This document shows positions 46,466 through 60,500 of a DNA stretch of 64,000 nt, piece by piece. The notes under the pieces were generated by a model, which was given only the letters and a program-made list of their open reading frames with translations, ran no database searches and was not told the DNA's origin. A program made the position numbers and the translations under genes. The stretch's first letter is position 1, and every line of letters begins with the position of its first letter. The stretch comes from Phlegmacium glaucopus. Taxonomy: Eukaryota; Basidiomycota; Agaricomycetes; Agaricales; Cortinariaceae. The stretch covers positions 699,170 through 763,169 of the forward strand of contig MU130701.1 in assembly GCA_015039465.1 (NCBI GenBank), written 5' to 3'.

Positions 46466-47466
46466 TGTCGTAAAGTACTGATGGATAGCCTCAAAATATT
46501 GTATAGTCATTCGGATTCCAGTATCGTCGCCCACGTAAAAGAAGTATTCGGGGCAAGCGAGTGAAGCAGAACCTACTACGGAGGGCTCAAATATGGATAC
46601 TGAAGGCGAAAATGATGCTGAATATTAATTAACGGAGTTCATGTAAGAAAAGATGTCTAAACACATCCTGTAATATCACTTCTTGATTTGGATTACATTG
46701 AGTGGCGTTCAGTGGCGTAAAATGTGCAGACAGAGTATGGCCAGTCTCGAGTGAATAATCTCGAAGGGATGGGTCAGCAGAGCACTACGATAGTGAATGA
46801 TGCTGAATATTACCTGGGTTCATGTAAGCTTAAGAAAAGATGTCGTCTAGAAGACATCCTGTAATGTCATTTCAAGTTCGTGATTTGTATTAATTCAATG
46901 ACTTTCAGCGGCATAAAATGTGCAAAGTGTGGCCAGCCTCAAGTGAATAATCTGTAAGGGATGCGTCAGTTGACGTCCTCGTTTGTGTGTGGAAGCTCAC
47001 CGGTGCATGAAAGTCCCGAGATCAATATGAAATTCGATTCTGTAGTGTAGCCCAGGGCTGCCAGGCTCGAGTGAATAATCTGTAGGGGATGGAGTGCAGC
47101 TGTGGTTGACTTCCTTGTTGGTGTGTAGAAACTCACCGGTGCATCAAAGTCCCGAGATCAATATGAAATTCGATTCTGTTTGTAAAATGCAGTGGAATAG
47201 CAAGTCGTGAGCATATAAAAAGCAGTCGCTGAGGAATAGAGAAGTTCAAACCGTCTTGAACAAACATCGTCTGTGGGTTTCTTCTCCTCCATTGTGTACT
47301 TCACAGCCTGACACAGCTTGATCCCTTTAATAGATACTCTCCAGCGCTTTTCGACTTTGAAAAAAAAACTTCCAGAAATCAAACAGTACGTGTTGACTTC
47401 TTGTTGACTAATTTCCTGGTCACTGTGTGGTCGCCGACAACGTATTCATGCAAATTTTCAGATAAC

Positions 47467-49731
47467 ATGGACCAGGTCACCGTTAGGAATGACTCTACCA
47501 GGCTCATCAGGGTCGCTGTAATGTATCAGGAAGCCCCCAATGATGGACATTTCTTTGAAATTCAACCTGGCCAGCAAGTAGATTGGGCTCGCAACGGGCT
47601 CGGAGCCGTCGCCTTCGTCGTGCCATGTCAATTTGTAATAGTGATCCCAAAGTTCGGTTCAGTTCGGTTCTTCAACTATTTTTGGAGAACCGAGAACCGA
47701 ACTGAAAGGTTCCTGGCTGAACTGAACCAGAACCGGAACCAGAACCGAAAGAACCAGTTCTGTCGGTTCTGTTCGGTTCTAGAACCGGTTCAAACCGTCG
47801 AACTGATGAAAAAACCCTTCCATTGCCAATGGTAATTCATATTTATTTATTCATTACTACATTATTACTGGTAGCCTAATAAACTAAACTAAGGTGGGTC
47901 CAAACCGTGGTTGGTGTCTGACATCGTAGCTTTGTATTAGAAACAAAATAACTGAATAACTACCCCCAGGTTGCTGCCACTCATTCGTCGCTGCCATTTA
48001 TTCATCCGTCGCCAGTCCATTTATTCATCATCCATTTCATTTTGCTGTTTGTTCGCTGTTGTCGTTCATCCATTGTACTCATTCGACACTGTTTGCTCGT
48101 CATCATGTGTCTGTCATAATTTAAGTACATTAGAATTAATTTAAATTTTTAAAAATACCTTCCAAGGGGTGGGTGGGCAGGCTACATATGTCGGAGATTA
48201 CTCTGATGGTTCTAAAAACGCAGGTCAGGCTGTCAACTTGAAGATAACGAATCATAAAGTATCTTATAAGCTACAGCTGGCGTACCTTGACCCATGATGC
48301 TGCTTATGACACTCCTAAGTCATCCATTTGTTCGTCGTCCGTTCGTTTGTCGTCCTACAGGAGCGAGATAATTGATTGCCAAAGTAGAAACCTAAGTAGA
48401 GACTCGGAGGTCATAGGCAGTCTGATCGATGACAATTAAATACTTAAGGATACGATGGGTGAGGTTGAGCACTCACAGTACACCTGCGGCTTGAATAACT
48501 TGTACGCTTGCCGCCGCAGCAGCAGTGGGAACAGATAGTATGGGACCGGCGGTGCTTGTGTTGATGATCGATGTCGAGGTTGCTGGTTCAGAGCTTGAAC
48601 CCAGATCGTCGTTGATGAACAATGAGTTGTGGTGAGCGGCCAAGGTGGGTCGTTATCATCATCACTGTGCGTTAAAATGGGAAACTTACTAAAAAAAGTT
48701 CTCCAGTGGTCGTTGGCATCGTTGGCGTCGTTGGTGCTGTTGTTAGCATTGTTGGTAGAGCTATGTAAACATATGAAGATGAGATTGTTGAGGTTCTTGA
48801 GGACAAATACAATTTCGTTGTCTTTGTATCCGGTTCTATGGGAGGAGGGAATTGAGAAAGTAAAAAAGAAAAGGGATACGAACCTCAGAATTCAATTCAT
48901 CCATCATCTATTCATCTGTCGTCTTTTCATCCGGTCATTGTCTTTTCATTCGGTCGTCGTTCATTCGGTCATCATTCGTTCATTTGGTCGTCGTCTGTTC
49001 GCTCGGTCATCGTCTGTTCATTCGGTCGTCGTCCGTTTGTTGTCTATTCATTTGTTCATCGTCTGTTAATTCGTTGTCCATTCATTTGTTCGTTGTCATT
49101 TGTCTGTTGTAGTTTACATTAGAATCAAATAAGAATAAAAAAATAAAAAAACATACCCCCAAGGGGAGTAGCAGTGCGCATTATCGTTGTGCTTGTTGTC
49201 ATTATGTTTGTTGTTGTCGTCCGTGCCCGCCGCTGTCGTCCTGTGTGTTGTCGTAGTGCATTAACTAAATCAACTTGAAGAAACTTACCAAAAATAACTC
49301 CCTGTGGGGGAGTTGTTGGTGTCGTTGGTCGGTTGTTGTTGGAAGCTAAGTGTGCGAGAGCAATGAGATTTTTCAGACTCCGACTCCAAAAACATCGGGT
49401 CTGGCGCCTAACAACAATATTTTATAGATTATAAATTCATTTCTGCACAGAAAAATTAGAAAAAAATACTAACAGAAAGTTCGGTTCGAACCGGTTCGAA
49501 CCCGGTTCTCAAAATCTTAGAAATGTGAGAACCGAGAACCGGACCGACAGTCCAAAAGTCCTGGACTGAACTGAACTGAACCTGAACCGACGGTTCGGTT
49601 CTTTCGGTTCTCGGTTCTTGCGTCGGTTCGGAACCGAACTTTGGCATCACTAATTTGTAACCAAGATGGTGCCTAGGGTCTTCTATATCGTAATCAACGA
49701 GGTTCTTGTCATCGTCGACGCAGACTTCTAA
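47467..49731 (+). pseudogene. Second copy of the 80-aa gene, split by a hAT element
   Basis: Starts at ATG 47,467 and is identical in reading to the left-arm gene up to PCQFV (47,638). The transposon at 47,639-49,652 follows, and the last exon part TKMVPRVFYIVINEVLVIID resumes at about 49,658 and stops at 49,731. The 8-bp target duplication ATTTGTAA lies within the codons for QFV. Read through, the frame runs into the element and ends early. Confidence 0.92.
47639..49652. mobile_element. Non-autonomous hAT element, 2.0 kb, perfect 8-bp TSD
   Basis: Inverted ends TAGTGATCCCAAAGTTCGGTTC (left) and TAGTGATGCCAAAGTTCGGTTC (right, complement), flanked by ATTTGTAA (47,631-47,638 and 49,653-49,660). 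Sub-terminal GAACCGGTTC runs resemble the 6.9 kb hAT. The interior has TCATTCGGTCGTCGT-type repeats (47,990-48,120 and 48,890-49,100). 48,770-48,890 is a diverged copy of 23,145-23,290, part of the captured host gene in the large hAT. No transposase is encoded. Confidence 0.92.
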
Positions 49732-50254
49732 AGGTCGTACTTACTTTTGGCGTCACGGCGTGGAGATATCGACAGTAGTGTCATTGAAATGGACAATTAA
49801 ATTGTGGTTTTGAATTGATGAATTGTTTTTTGCATACATCAACTTGAGGAGGCTCACTTGTACCTTGGGCTGCAGTTATAATGGTACGAACGGGAAAGAA
49901 CTTCAACCATAGCAGGAATGGCCTCTGCATGGTCCCGCTTCATGTCCAAGAAGGCAACTTTATTTCAAAGTCAGCGACATTGGGCTACCCGTCGAACCAA
50001 AAGTCCAAGGGTCTGTCCGCCAAATCTCTCGAAACTAACAGGCGTCATCATTTCATAGAGCACTAGGAATCCAGTTAGACAGCTTCCAGTCGATTGGAGG
50101 AGCATGTCCCTGGATCAGCTTTATCATGGCGTTACAAGATAAGTGAGCTCCCCTAATAGTATCGTAATATATCTCTTTGACACTTGATCTAACAGAACTC
50201 GGATCTCCCATGCTGAAGGCAATGGCCCACTCAAACCGTAACTTTTATTCTATT

Positions 50255-50681
50255 CTTTTTATCTTCCATAACTTAGCGATATTCGGCTCAATAGTGAAGG
50301 CATCGGTGTCATACCTGTTCACCCTTACTTGTAGGAAGTAAGTGATTTATTGGTTATCCTTTTCAAGACTGATTGGGTGGTATCACACATACTCCGTGCG
50401 ACAGACCAACAGCGAAGATCCCAGAGTTTTGTTGTTACTTATCTGGTAGTATCTTCAATGAAACTCCATGGAATAGAATTCCTAGCGAAATGTTGTGTGA
50501 GTTTGATATTCGGTCGACCATGTCGAATCTTTTTTGCTAACAAATGGCATTGTATTTTTCTCCTTTTTCTTGTAGCTCTGATTCGAGGGATGCTCACCGT
50601 TAACCCTATTGGCACTTTCTGAAGTTTTCCAACATCCATGGTGCATGAGATATCGTCCATTTATTCTTTTCGAATTCTACC
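50255..50681 (+). pseudogene. Inverted CHK1 fragment at palindrome edge
   Basis: Matches CHK1 exons around 53,130-53,520 in opposite orientation: GGCATCGGTGTCATACCTGT, TCCATGGAATAGAATTCCTAG and GCTCTGATTCGAGGGATGCT. It is collinear with part of the left-arm fragment at 40,540-40,870. Frames are broken by substitutions and indels. Confidence 0.85.
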
Positions 50682-50689
50682 CTGATACT

Positions 50690-50935
50690 ACTAGCGTTAC
50701 CATGATTCTCTTATTCTTCGTTGGGATGGAATCAACACTTGTGGCTTTGAGGGGCATGGTGTAGCTTGTAAGTGTTTTTGGGAAGGCATTCTGCGAAGTC
50801 GATCTTGCTCAGATCTTCAGAGAGGTGAGTACGTATATGTTAATGGCATAGGTATGAGAGAAGCTGAGTTGAATGTGGGGGATGTTCATGTCGACAGATA
50901 GAGACTATGTGTACACTTTCGTGATATCTTGTAGA
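50690..50935 (+). pseudogene. Fragment of the membrane-protein gene (C-terminal part)
   Basis: Inverted, diverged copy of about 38,600-38,800, covering the second hydrophobic segment and the tail (GGGATGGAATCAACACTTGTGG; GGAAGGCATTCTGCGAAGTC). The junction with the CHK1 fragment is at about 50,685, so in this copy DNA equivalent to 38,800-40,540 is missing. About 50,985-51,010 also matches the downstream flank near 38,510. Confidence 0.8.
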
Positions 50936-51196
50936 AACCCGTCGATACCTTGAAATGGACCAGCGAGAGATTGGGAATGATCTGCTTCAAGAACAACTTA
51001 AATATTGTGTCGAGAACAGGTCAATCCACTGCTTTTTTTCAACATTTGTACGAAAAATGCGTCAAGATGAAGTTCCTGGTGCGTTGGGTCCAGCTAAAGA
51101 AGATTGCTGATCGCATTTGTTCGTGAGAAATAATATCCAAATGAGGATCCCAGATGAAATCTAACCCATTTGAAAATTCCACAATTCCAACGAACC

Positions 51197-52160
51197 ATGG
51201 CACCACACCATTCCAGCTCAGACTCAGAATCAAGCGGTGACGAAAGCGCACCCGAAATTATCTCCCTCGCTCAATCCAAAAAAGCCATTCAAAAACTCGA
51301 TGCCGAACTCAAAAAGGCCGAAATCGCTGAACGACAGAGTAAGCGGAGACAAAACCGTGAGTTGGATAGGAAATTGAAAGAGCGGGCGGATATGAATAGA
51401 GCTGGGAAACTGAAGGGGGATGGAGCTGATGAATTAGAGGTTAGAATGCAGCGGGCGATGCAGGAAGCTCAAGAGGAGATGGATGAGGAAGGTGAAAGTG
51501 GGAGCGGGAGTGGGAGTGAGGACTCGGATTCGGACTCGGATTCGGAGAATAGTGGTGAAGACGAAGACGATGTTGGTAGTATCGACGATGAGCAGGGCTC
51601 AGTTCGCTCGTCGGAGGAGGAAGAGGAGGAAGAAGCAGAAAATCTACCTCTAAAACCCAAAAAGAAAACATACAACCCAGACCATCTCCCAGACGAACTT
51701 TTCACGGCTGCTTTTGCGTCTTCCTCGAAACGAAAAGCTACCGAAGACGAAGATGATAAACCTCTCAAGCAAACAGCGAAGAAAGCGAAACGTTCACATA
51801 CCCAAAAAGACTTAATTATTGGGTACGCCGCCCCCCATTCTAATTGACATTTGAACCGACAAAGTGACAAGCATTCCATTTTCCCTTTTTAATTTAGTAG
51901 ATCAAGAGCAATCCGTATGTTACCAACTCCAGGACGGCCTATCACACCATCCGCTGCTCCATCGAGGAAGGTCAAGAAATTCTTGAATCGAAGTCTTGCT
52001 CTGAAAGGTGGAAAACAACAATCGAAAACTTGGGAACGAAGACCTGGTAGGCCTCTTTCTGAATTACCTATCTCAATAAGTTCTGAATAGCTAATTTACA
52101 GCAAACATTGGTGTCCTTCGACGTGATGGCCCAGCTTCGAATTTTGTTCGGAATCGATAA
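51197..52160 (+). CDS. Acidic/basic nuclear (nucleolar-type) protein
   Basis: Three exons: 51,197-51,822, 51,898-52,046 and 52,102-52,160; 277 aa. Donors GTACGC and GTAGGC, acceptors TTTAG and ACAG; the frame is kept. The first ATG (MAPHHSSSDSESSGDE) is preferred. Residues about 25-85 are a charged coiled coil (KAIQKLDAELKKAEIAERQS), 95-160 an extremely acidic Ser/Asp/Glu run, 165-210 Lys-rich with likely nuclear signals (KRKATEDE, AKKAKRS). A conserved-looking C-terminus follows (KKFLNRSLALKGGKQQSKTW, then GVLRRDGPASNFVRNR). Composition is typical of ribosome-biogenesis or chromatin proteins; the exact family was not recognised. It lies between the membrane-protein fragment and intact CHK1 (convergent with it, 154 bp between stops). 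Confidence 0.8.
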
Positions 52161-52314
52161 ACGGCGCCACCCTCCGCCCTTGTTAGCCTATAACAAGAAA
52201 GTAAAAGTAATATAAAATGCTATATAAATGCTTGTTTGTATCGAGATAGTCCACTAAAAAGGTATTCAAAAATTTCGCCATAATCGATATGTTCTATCAA
52301 GAACCAGAAAACAA

Positions 52315-54690
<2,376 letters not shown>

Positions 54691-55940
54691 AGAGTAAAGA
54701 ACTTTAGACCATGAACGGGTAATTATGAATGAGGATTCTTGCTTAAGTCGCGTTACGTCACGGTCAGGTGCGCACGAACATGTCACACTGTGATGGGATC
54801 ACTCTTGCAAGCCGATCTGTCACTATGATTAGATGGACCAATCGTCCGACTGCATTGCTATCTCCTACTATTATCACGATACCGATATCAACATGAAAGG
54901 CGCCGCATAGGAGCCCTCCGACGCGCCATTCATTCTTTAAATGACTATTAATATTGTATCAAATATAATACAAATCACTGTTACGGAACTTGAATCCGAC
55001 ACTTCCTTATCCAACTCTCTTTTAGTATTACACCCTTTGGTAAAACCCCTCCATTCCTTTGGAACACGAAAGGTCGCAACCTATTCTTCGCAGGTTGGAA
55101 TATTTGTATTAAGTTTGTTACTTGCTATTGCAAAGAGGCTCACGAACCCCTGGCCTCGAAAGGTTTTGCGCCAAAACTCCATGCATGCTGTCGAGCGCTC
55201 GAAACTCGTCGAGCCTTGTTTCCCCTCAATGCAGAAGAGGAGGACCTTGGTTCCTCTATGCTGTGCATTCTATATCGGTTCCCACTCATTCATGGTACAT
55301 TCATCCTTTCAATTTATGAGATATAAGAGCTAAAAAAAATCCCTTTTTCTAAGAAAGGTACCGTTCCTCGAATAACATTTCTCAACAAACGCAGGCATGA
55401 GAACATATTGCGACATCGCAATTAATTAGCACCGGTAATAAGCACATTTCCGATAGAATTGTGTAGCACATGCTAGCTGTTTGGGGTGATAGACGCCGCC
55501 CCGACAAAGAAACTAGAAATAGCGTAAGGCCCAGAGTTGGTATAGGTTGGTATTTATAAATCCTGAGAGAGCTCTCAAGAGGGTAGACCCCAAAAATGGA
55601 CAACTTTCCACAAGTTTTGGAAGGCCAAAATTTTGCAGACAATCTGAAATGTTTAAAAACCAAAGTCAGATAAGCGCGGGAACGAAAAAAAGACCGAACA
55701 GAAGAGTCGAATTTGCCTATTTTCGGGATCCAGCCTCTGATGGAAAGTTCAGGGGTACTCTTGAGAGTCGACAGAAATATGTATCTATGTATTGGTTTGA
55801 CGACTTCTGGCGATAAATCGACATTTGCCATCGAGCGTGGTATTCGGAAGTCCGTGAGTTTAATATGACCGTTCTGAGGTTAGGGTCGGGTTGCAAAGCC
55901 CTCATATAGCATGAACGCTTCAAAGTGATACTTACCGATC
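54691..55940. other. Intergenic, no gene supported
   Basis: Frames of 100-149 codons on both strands (54,941-55,333 plus; 55,382-55,831 minus) show no domain, no consistent codon pattern and no plausible introns. It may hold promoters for CHK1 (left) and for the gene starting at 55,941. Confidence 0.45.
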
Positions 55941-56763
55941 ATGGACCACCTCAATGAGCAGCCAGTAGCCATGAGCACAGATACACTTCAACTTGAAGAT
56001 GAAGTCCAGGTTAAAGCCGAAGTTCAAAGCGTGACGGTAAGTGTTTCGGACTCGACACTTTTGTGACTCCGCTCAGAACTTTTGCCTGCTATCCCATGGA
56101 TTCCAATCTTCACTGTTTTAACACATAAATGCTTCCTGCTCCCCAATCATTTATTTCTGGAGGACATCCATTGCCCTCTTTCTCATTTTCGAACCCACCA
56201 CAGCCATTCATACCCCACACGATTCAAGATTCTCTCCATCAAGGTCATGATCCGAATTCGCCCGAGTTATTCAAGCATAATATCCGCACGGTTCATGAGC
56301 AGGTTATTCAGTTGCAGAGTATGGCGAGAAGGGTACTATCGCGAATGTAAAAAAAGCAAAAACTTTTGATGTGAAAACTAGCACTAATTTTATCGAGCCA
56401 GTCAGAATGCCTACCAGACAGGAAACAATCCCCTCGTTACAGAATGTGAGTTTCATTGCTTCAAAGTCCAAACTTCATCAGAGTAATGATTTATTTATAT
56501 CTTTCAAATCAGCCGAAATTGAAAGTCTGAGGCAAAATTTATATCTTGTGATTGAGACGATGCGCCATACCGGAGTCGGCGCGCTTCCTATCCTGCCACA
56601 ACCAAATTCTGAAGCCACACCTGTTCCTACTGAGCAACAACTTCTTACAAATACGACTCAAAGTCTCCAGGCTTTGTATGACAAGGTTCAACGCAGCTAC
56701 GACAGTGCGACGGCAGTTGCCAACTTGCTATCGACGGATCATATATCACGAAGTGGCAAGTAA
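55941..56763 (+). CDS. Hypothetical helical protein, four exons
   Basis: Proposed exons 55,941-56,036, 56,208-56,346, 56,402-56,445 and 56,513-56,763. Phases fit: GTAAGT...CACAG, GTAAAA...GCCAG and GTGAGT...AATCAG. The protein starts MDHLNEQPVAMSTDTLQLED and reads PFIPHTIQDS, TVHEQVIQLQSMARRVLSRI, QNAYQTGNNPLVTES, EIESLRQNLYLVIETMRHTG, then a helix ending STDHISRSGK; about 176 aa. It is mostly amphipathic helix with a Pro-rich linker, as in subunits of coiled-coil assemblies (Mediator, kinetochore), but no family is assigned. The first intron (171 bp) is the least certain call. Confidence 0.6.
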
Positions 56764-56964
56764 TGACTTTTCCGAATGGTGGCCTAAATCTATCTGGCAA
56801 GTCCAATATGCTTGCCTCCTAGAGCTAGCGTATGGAGTGTATGTAGCACCAAGAGCTACTTGTTTTTGGCATTTGCTGGCAAAGGCGACTTGGACAGAAT
56901 GATCGTGTACAGTTGACACCTAGTATTAGCGAACTCGCCGTTGTTCAATCTTGAAGTTTCACGA

Positions 56965-57252
56965 CTACACCCCTAAGTTTATGCCATGCGCCTCGCATAT
57001 CATATCACCTTGAAGCGTGGGTACTGGGCAAGAGTGTTCATTATAAGATGACTTTCCCGGCCGAAAGGGAGCACAGAATTCTGCCTCAGCAATAAATGCT
57101 GCTTCAGCGTGACGGAGATCCTCGGAATGCATGCAAACCTCTGTGTCCTCCTCAGTTATATCAGTAGTAAGCCCAAAAGATGAAAACAGTCCTCGTGCGC
57201 TTACCTCCGTGATTTCTGGAACGCCGTAGTGTGCAAGGAGGATATCGCCCAC
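56965..57252 (-). CDS. Possible small gene or fragment, 95 aa
   Basis: MGDILLAHYGVPEITEVSAR start; acidic centre (TDITEEDTEVCMHSEDLRH) and alanine-rich helix. It has balanced composition unlike the chance frames nearby, but no domain, intron or homologue is recognised. It could be an exon of a longer or broken gene. Confidence 0.3.
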   Translation of the reverse strand: MGDILLAHYGVPEITEVSARGLFSSFGLTTDITEEDTEVCMHSEDLRHAEAAFIAEAEFCAPFRPGKSSYNEHSCPVPTLQGDMICEAHGINLGV

Positions 57253-57583
57253 GACACACCAACGAATTTAAATTTTATTCATGATGCATGAGATGGCGGA
57301 GGAGACCCTCGGAACATCGCTGGGTGAATCTCCGGGGAGACCGTGCACGTCCTCGTGCACATCGGTAGGCAGGTGAAGGACCTGCTGGCGGCTTGGAAGA
57401 CGTGGTCAGACAGTGAGTAACTTAGACTCGTAGTTAGGTTGTCGCTTACTCAATGCTGTATACCATCGTAACTAACACGTATGTAGAACAAGGAGTCCCC
57501 AGTTGGGTTTCGCGTGGGAAGAGTAAACCCCAAACCCCCAGCTTGGCACAGCCATATTCGACGCTCTTCTCTTGACCATCATC

Positions 57584-60500
57584 ATGTCGAGCGAAAGAAC
57601 ACCTAAGAGACATCGCATAGACGAAGTTACTCCATCTTTCAGGAGGCAGTTATTTCATTCTTCAGACTCGCCCACATCTTCATCGATGGACGTGGATTCA
57701 AGTTCTGATAACCACATGGCAACGACATATGCAGGAACAAGGTGAGCGCGAATCCCTGATGGATTCTACTAAACATCCTCATACTTTCAAGTGGTTCTCC
57801 GCCCTCAATGGCCTCTGTGGTCTGCGTCGATCACGAACTTTCCACCGTAGCAGTTGCCGGCACAGAAGCGCATAGGATTGTTTCTGTACCTGTAACAGCA
57901 CCGATATCTGCTGTGACCAGGCGATCTGGTATCCCAGGACCAGAAACTCCAGAAACTCCACCTACGGTCAGTGATGATGTTGCGAGCGCGACCATCGCTA
58001 ATTTCTGCTCATTTAGCACATGTTGCCAATCACCCATGTTCCAATGTCGCCCTCAGCTGATGTCATATTGCAAGACAACTTGGAATCCACGGAATCGGAA
58101 CGGCCTCTCTTTGTGAGTTTCTTGTACCATGTTTTCTCGGCTTTCGCTGATGATAGGCATACCCAGCGTTCTGGCTCGGGTCTCTTTGCAAACGCCCAGA
58201 ATACACTCATCAGTGGCGGTACTTTTGTAAGTCTTTCCCGAAGACGGCGTAAACGATTTAGCAATAATTGTACATAGGTTAACTGCGAGAATTATTATAA
58301 TCTCCCTGCCAATACTGGCGAAAGGCAGATGAAGATCCCACTACGTCAAAAACCAAACTCCAGTCCGTTCTTTACTGGACGGAAGGATGTAATTGATAAA
58401 CTGGGGCAGTTTTTTTCCATCGTGATAATGGTAGTCTGATATCAAGGCGCTGTTGTCTCCTCTGGGGAATGGGAGGAATAGGAAAGACCCAGATCTGTCT
58501 CAAGTTCACAGAAGCAATGTCTGACAGGTGTGTTTCTTCACATTGCCATTCACAATACTGGATCCATTTCTTGCTCTAGTTTTTCACATGTATTCTGGGT
58601 TGATGCCTTCTCTCATCAAAGCATGACAAAGTCTCTCAAGGGCATATCCAGCATTCCTGCTGCACAAGCCTCTGGTGTGGATGGCTCAGTTGAGTCTGTC
58701 CTCCAGTGGATATCTTACATTCAAGAGGAATGGTTGATGGTGTTTGATAATGCTGATAATCCTCCTCCAGAGGTGGTGGCCAAGTTTATTCCTCCAGGTA
58801 ACAGAGGTAATATTCTGATTACTAGCAGAAATGGATCCTTGGGAAGGATCATATCATTTGAGAACAGAATTGAGATCAATGAGATGGAGGAGCTAGATGC
58901 TATTACTCTACTTCTCAAGGCTAGCAATTTGGATTCATCAGCAGAGAATCTACAAGCTGCTAAAGAGATTGTCAGTGAACTTGGCTGCATTCCTCTTGCT
59001 GTTGATCATGCTGGTGCATATATTGAAGCTGGGAAATGTGGTATCAATAGATATCTGAGACAATTCTCCTTATATCGTCAGACTCTTATGTCAGACACCA
59101 CATTCCAAGGAGCATCAAATTATGATCGAACAGTATATGAGACTTGGGATTTATCTTTTAAAGAGATAGAAAAGAGAGCTAGTGGACAATCCACTATGGG
59201 AAATGCACAAGCAGCCCAGGCTGCAATCCTAATTCTTCAAATATGTGCTTTCTATCATCATAGTAATATTTCTAAAGACATATTCCAATCTGCTGCTGAG
59301 CAGTCCAGGGAACATGTTGATAGTGAAGTTGCTGAAAAGCTACCTCAGGCAATCAACTATTTGGATCATACCCTGTTTGGACTGGATAATGATGGTTGCT
59401 GGGATGATTTTATCTTTGGGCAAGGTATTGGTGTGCTTCTGTCATTCTCCTTGATGAAAAGAGGACAATCATCTGAAATATATTCTATTCATCCTTTGGT
59501 TCATTGCTGGAGTCGGGAACAAATGTTGAAATCTGAGCAGTCAAGAAAAAGAATGTGTCAGATAGGAAGCATAATCCTGTCCTGTGCAATTCCATGGAGA
59601 TTTACATCTCAGGATTATGCATTGCGACAGTTGATTTTTCCACATGTCAAGGCGAATGAGCTATATGGGAGCCAGATGGGACTTATCAAGGAGTACTATG
59701 ATGATAAGTGCATCAAATTTTCACTAGTAATGAGGGAAAATGGAGAGTTGAACAATGCAGAGCAACTGGGTATTCAAGTCATGGACATGAGGAAGAAGCT
59801 GGTTGGTGCAGAACATCCACACACCCTCACAAGTATGGTGAATCTAGCAAGCATATACCATATTCAGGAGAGGTGGAATGAGGCAGAGTGGCTTGAGCTT
59901 CAAGTCTTGGACATGAGCAAGAAATTGCTTGGTGCAGAACATCCAGATACTTGCAAAAGCATGGCAAACCTAGTGAGCACATACCAGAATCGGGGAAGGT
60001 GGAATGATGCAGAGCAACTGGTTGTTCAAGTTATGGACATGAGCAAGAAGCTGCTTGGTGCAGAACATCCAGACACCCTCACAAGTATGGCAAGTCTAGC
60101 AAACATATACAATAATCAGGGAAGGTGGAATGAGGCAGAGCAACTGTTTATTCAAGTCATGGACATGAGCAAGAAGCTGCTTGGTGCAGAACATCCATTA
60201 ACCCTCACAAGTATGGCAAAGCTAGCAATCACATACAGGAATCAGGGAAGGCCATATGAGGCAGAGCAGCTGTCTGTTCAAGTCATGGACATGAGCAAGA
60301 AGCTGCTTGGTGCAGAACATCCAGACACCCTCACAAGCATGGAAAATCTAGCAAACACATACCAGCATCAGGGAAGGTCAGATGAAGCAGAGCAGCTGTC
60401 TGTTCAAGTCATGAACATGAGCAAGAAACTGCTTGGTGCAGAACATCCAGACATCCTCACAAGCATGGCAAATCTAGCAAACATATACCTAAATCAGAGA

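Larger units (their letters stand above)
46466..50681. repeat. Right arm of the large imperfect palindrome
   Basis: Inverted counterpart of 40,540-45,538. It contains the 2.0 kb non-autonomous hAT at 47,639-49,652 which the left arm lacks. Its outer end passes into a CHK1 fragment and then a fragment of the membrane-protein gene. Confidence 0.88.

Noticed and set aside
51441..51879. Minus-strand Ser/Pro-rich proteins opposite the acidic nuclear protein
   Set aside because: Shadow of GAG/GAC-rich codons on the coding strand, which has introns that keep frame.
55382..55831. 149-aa minus-strand gene
   Set aside because: No domain, unlikely composition, no upstream or splice support; overlapping frames on the other strand are equally long.
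59245..59454. Small plus-strand frame inside the NB-ARC exon
   Set aside because: Lies wholly within a clearly coding exon in another frame.
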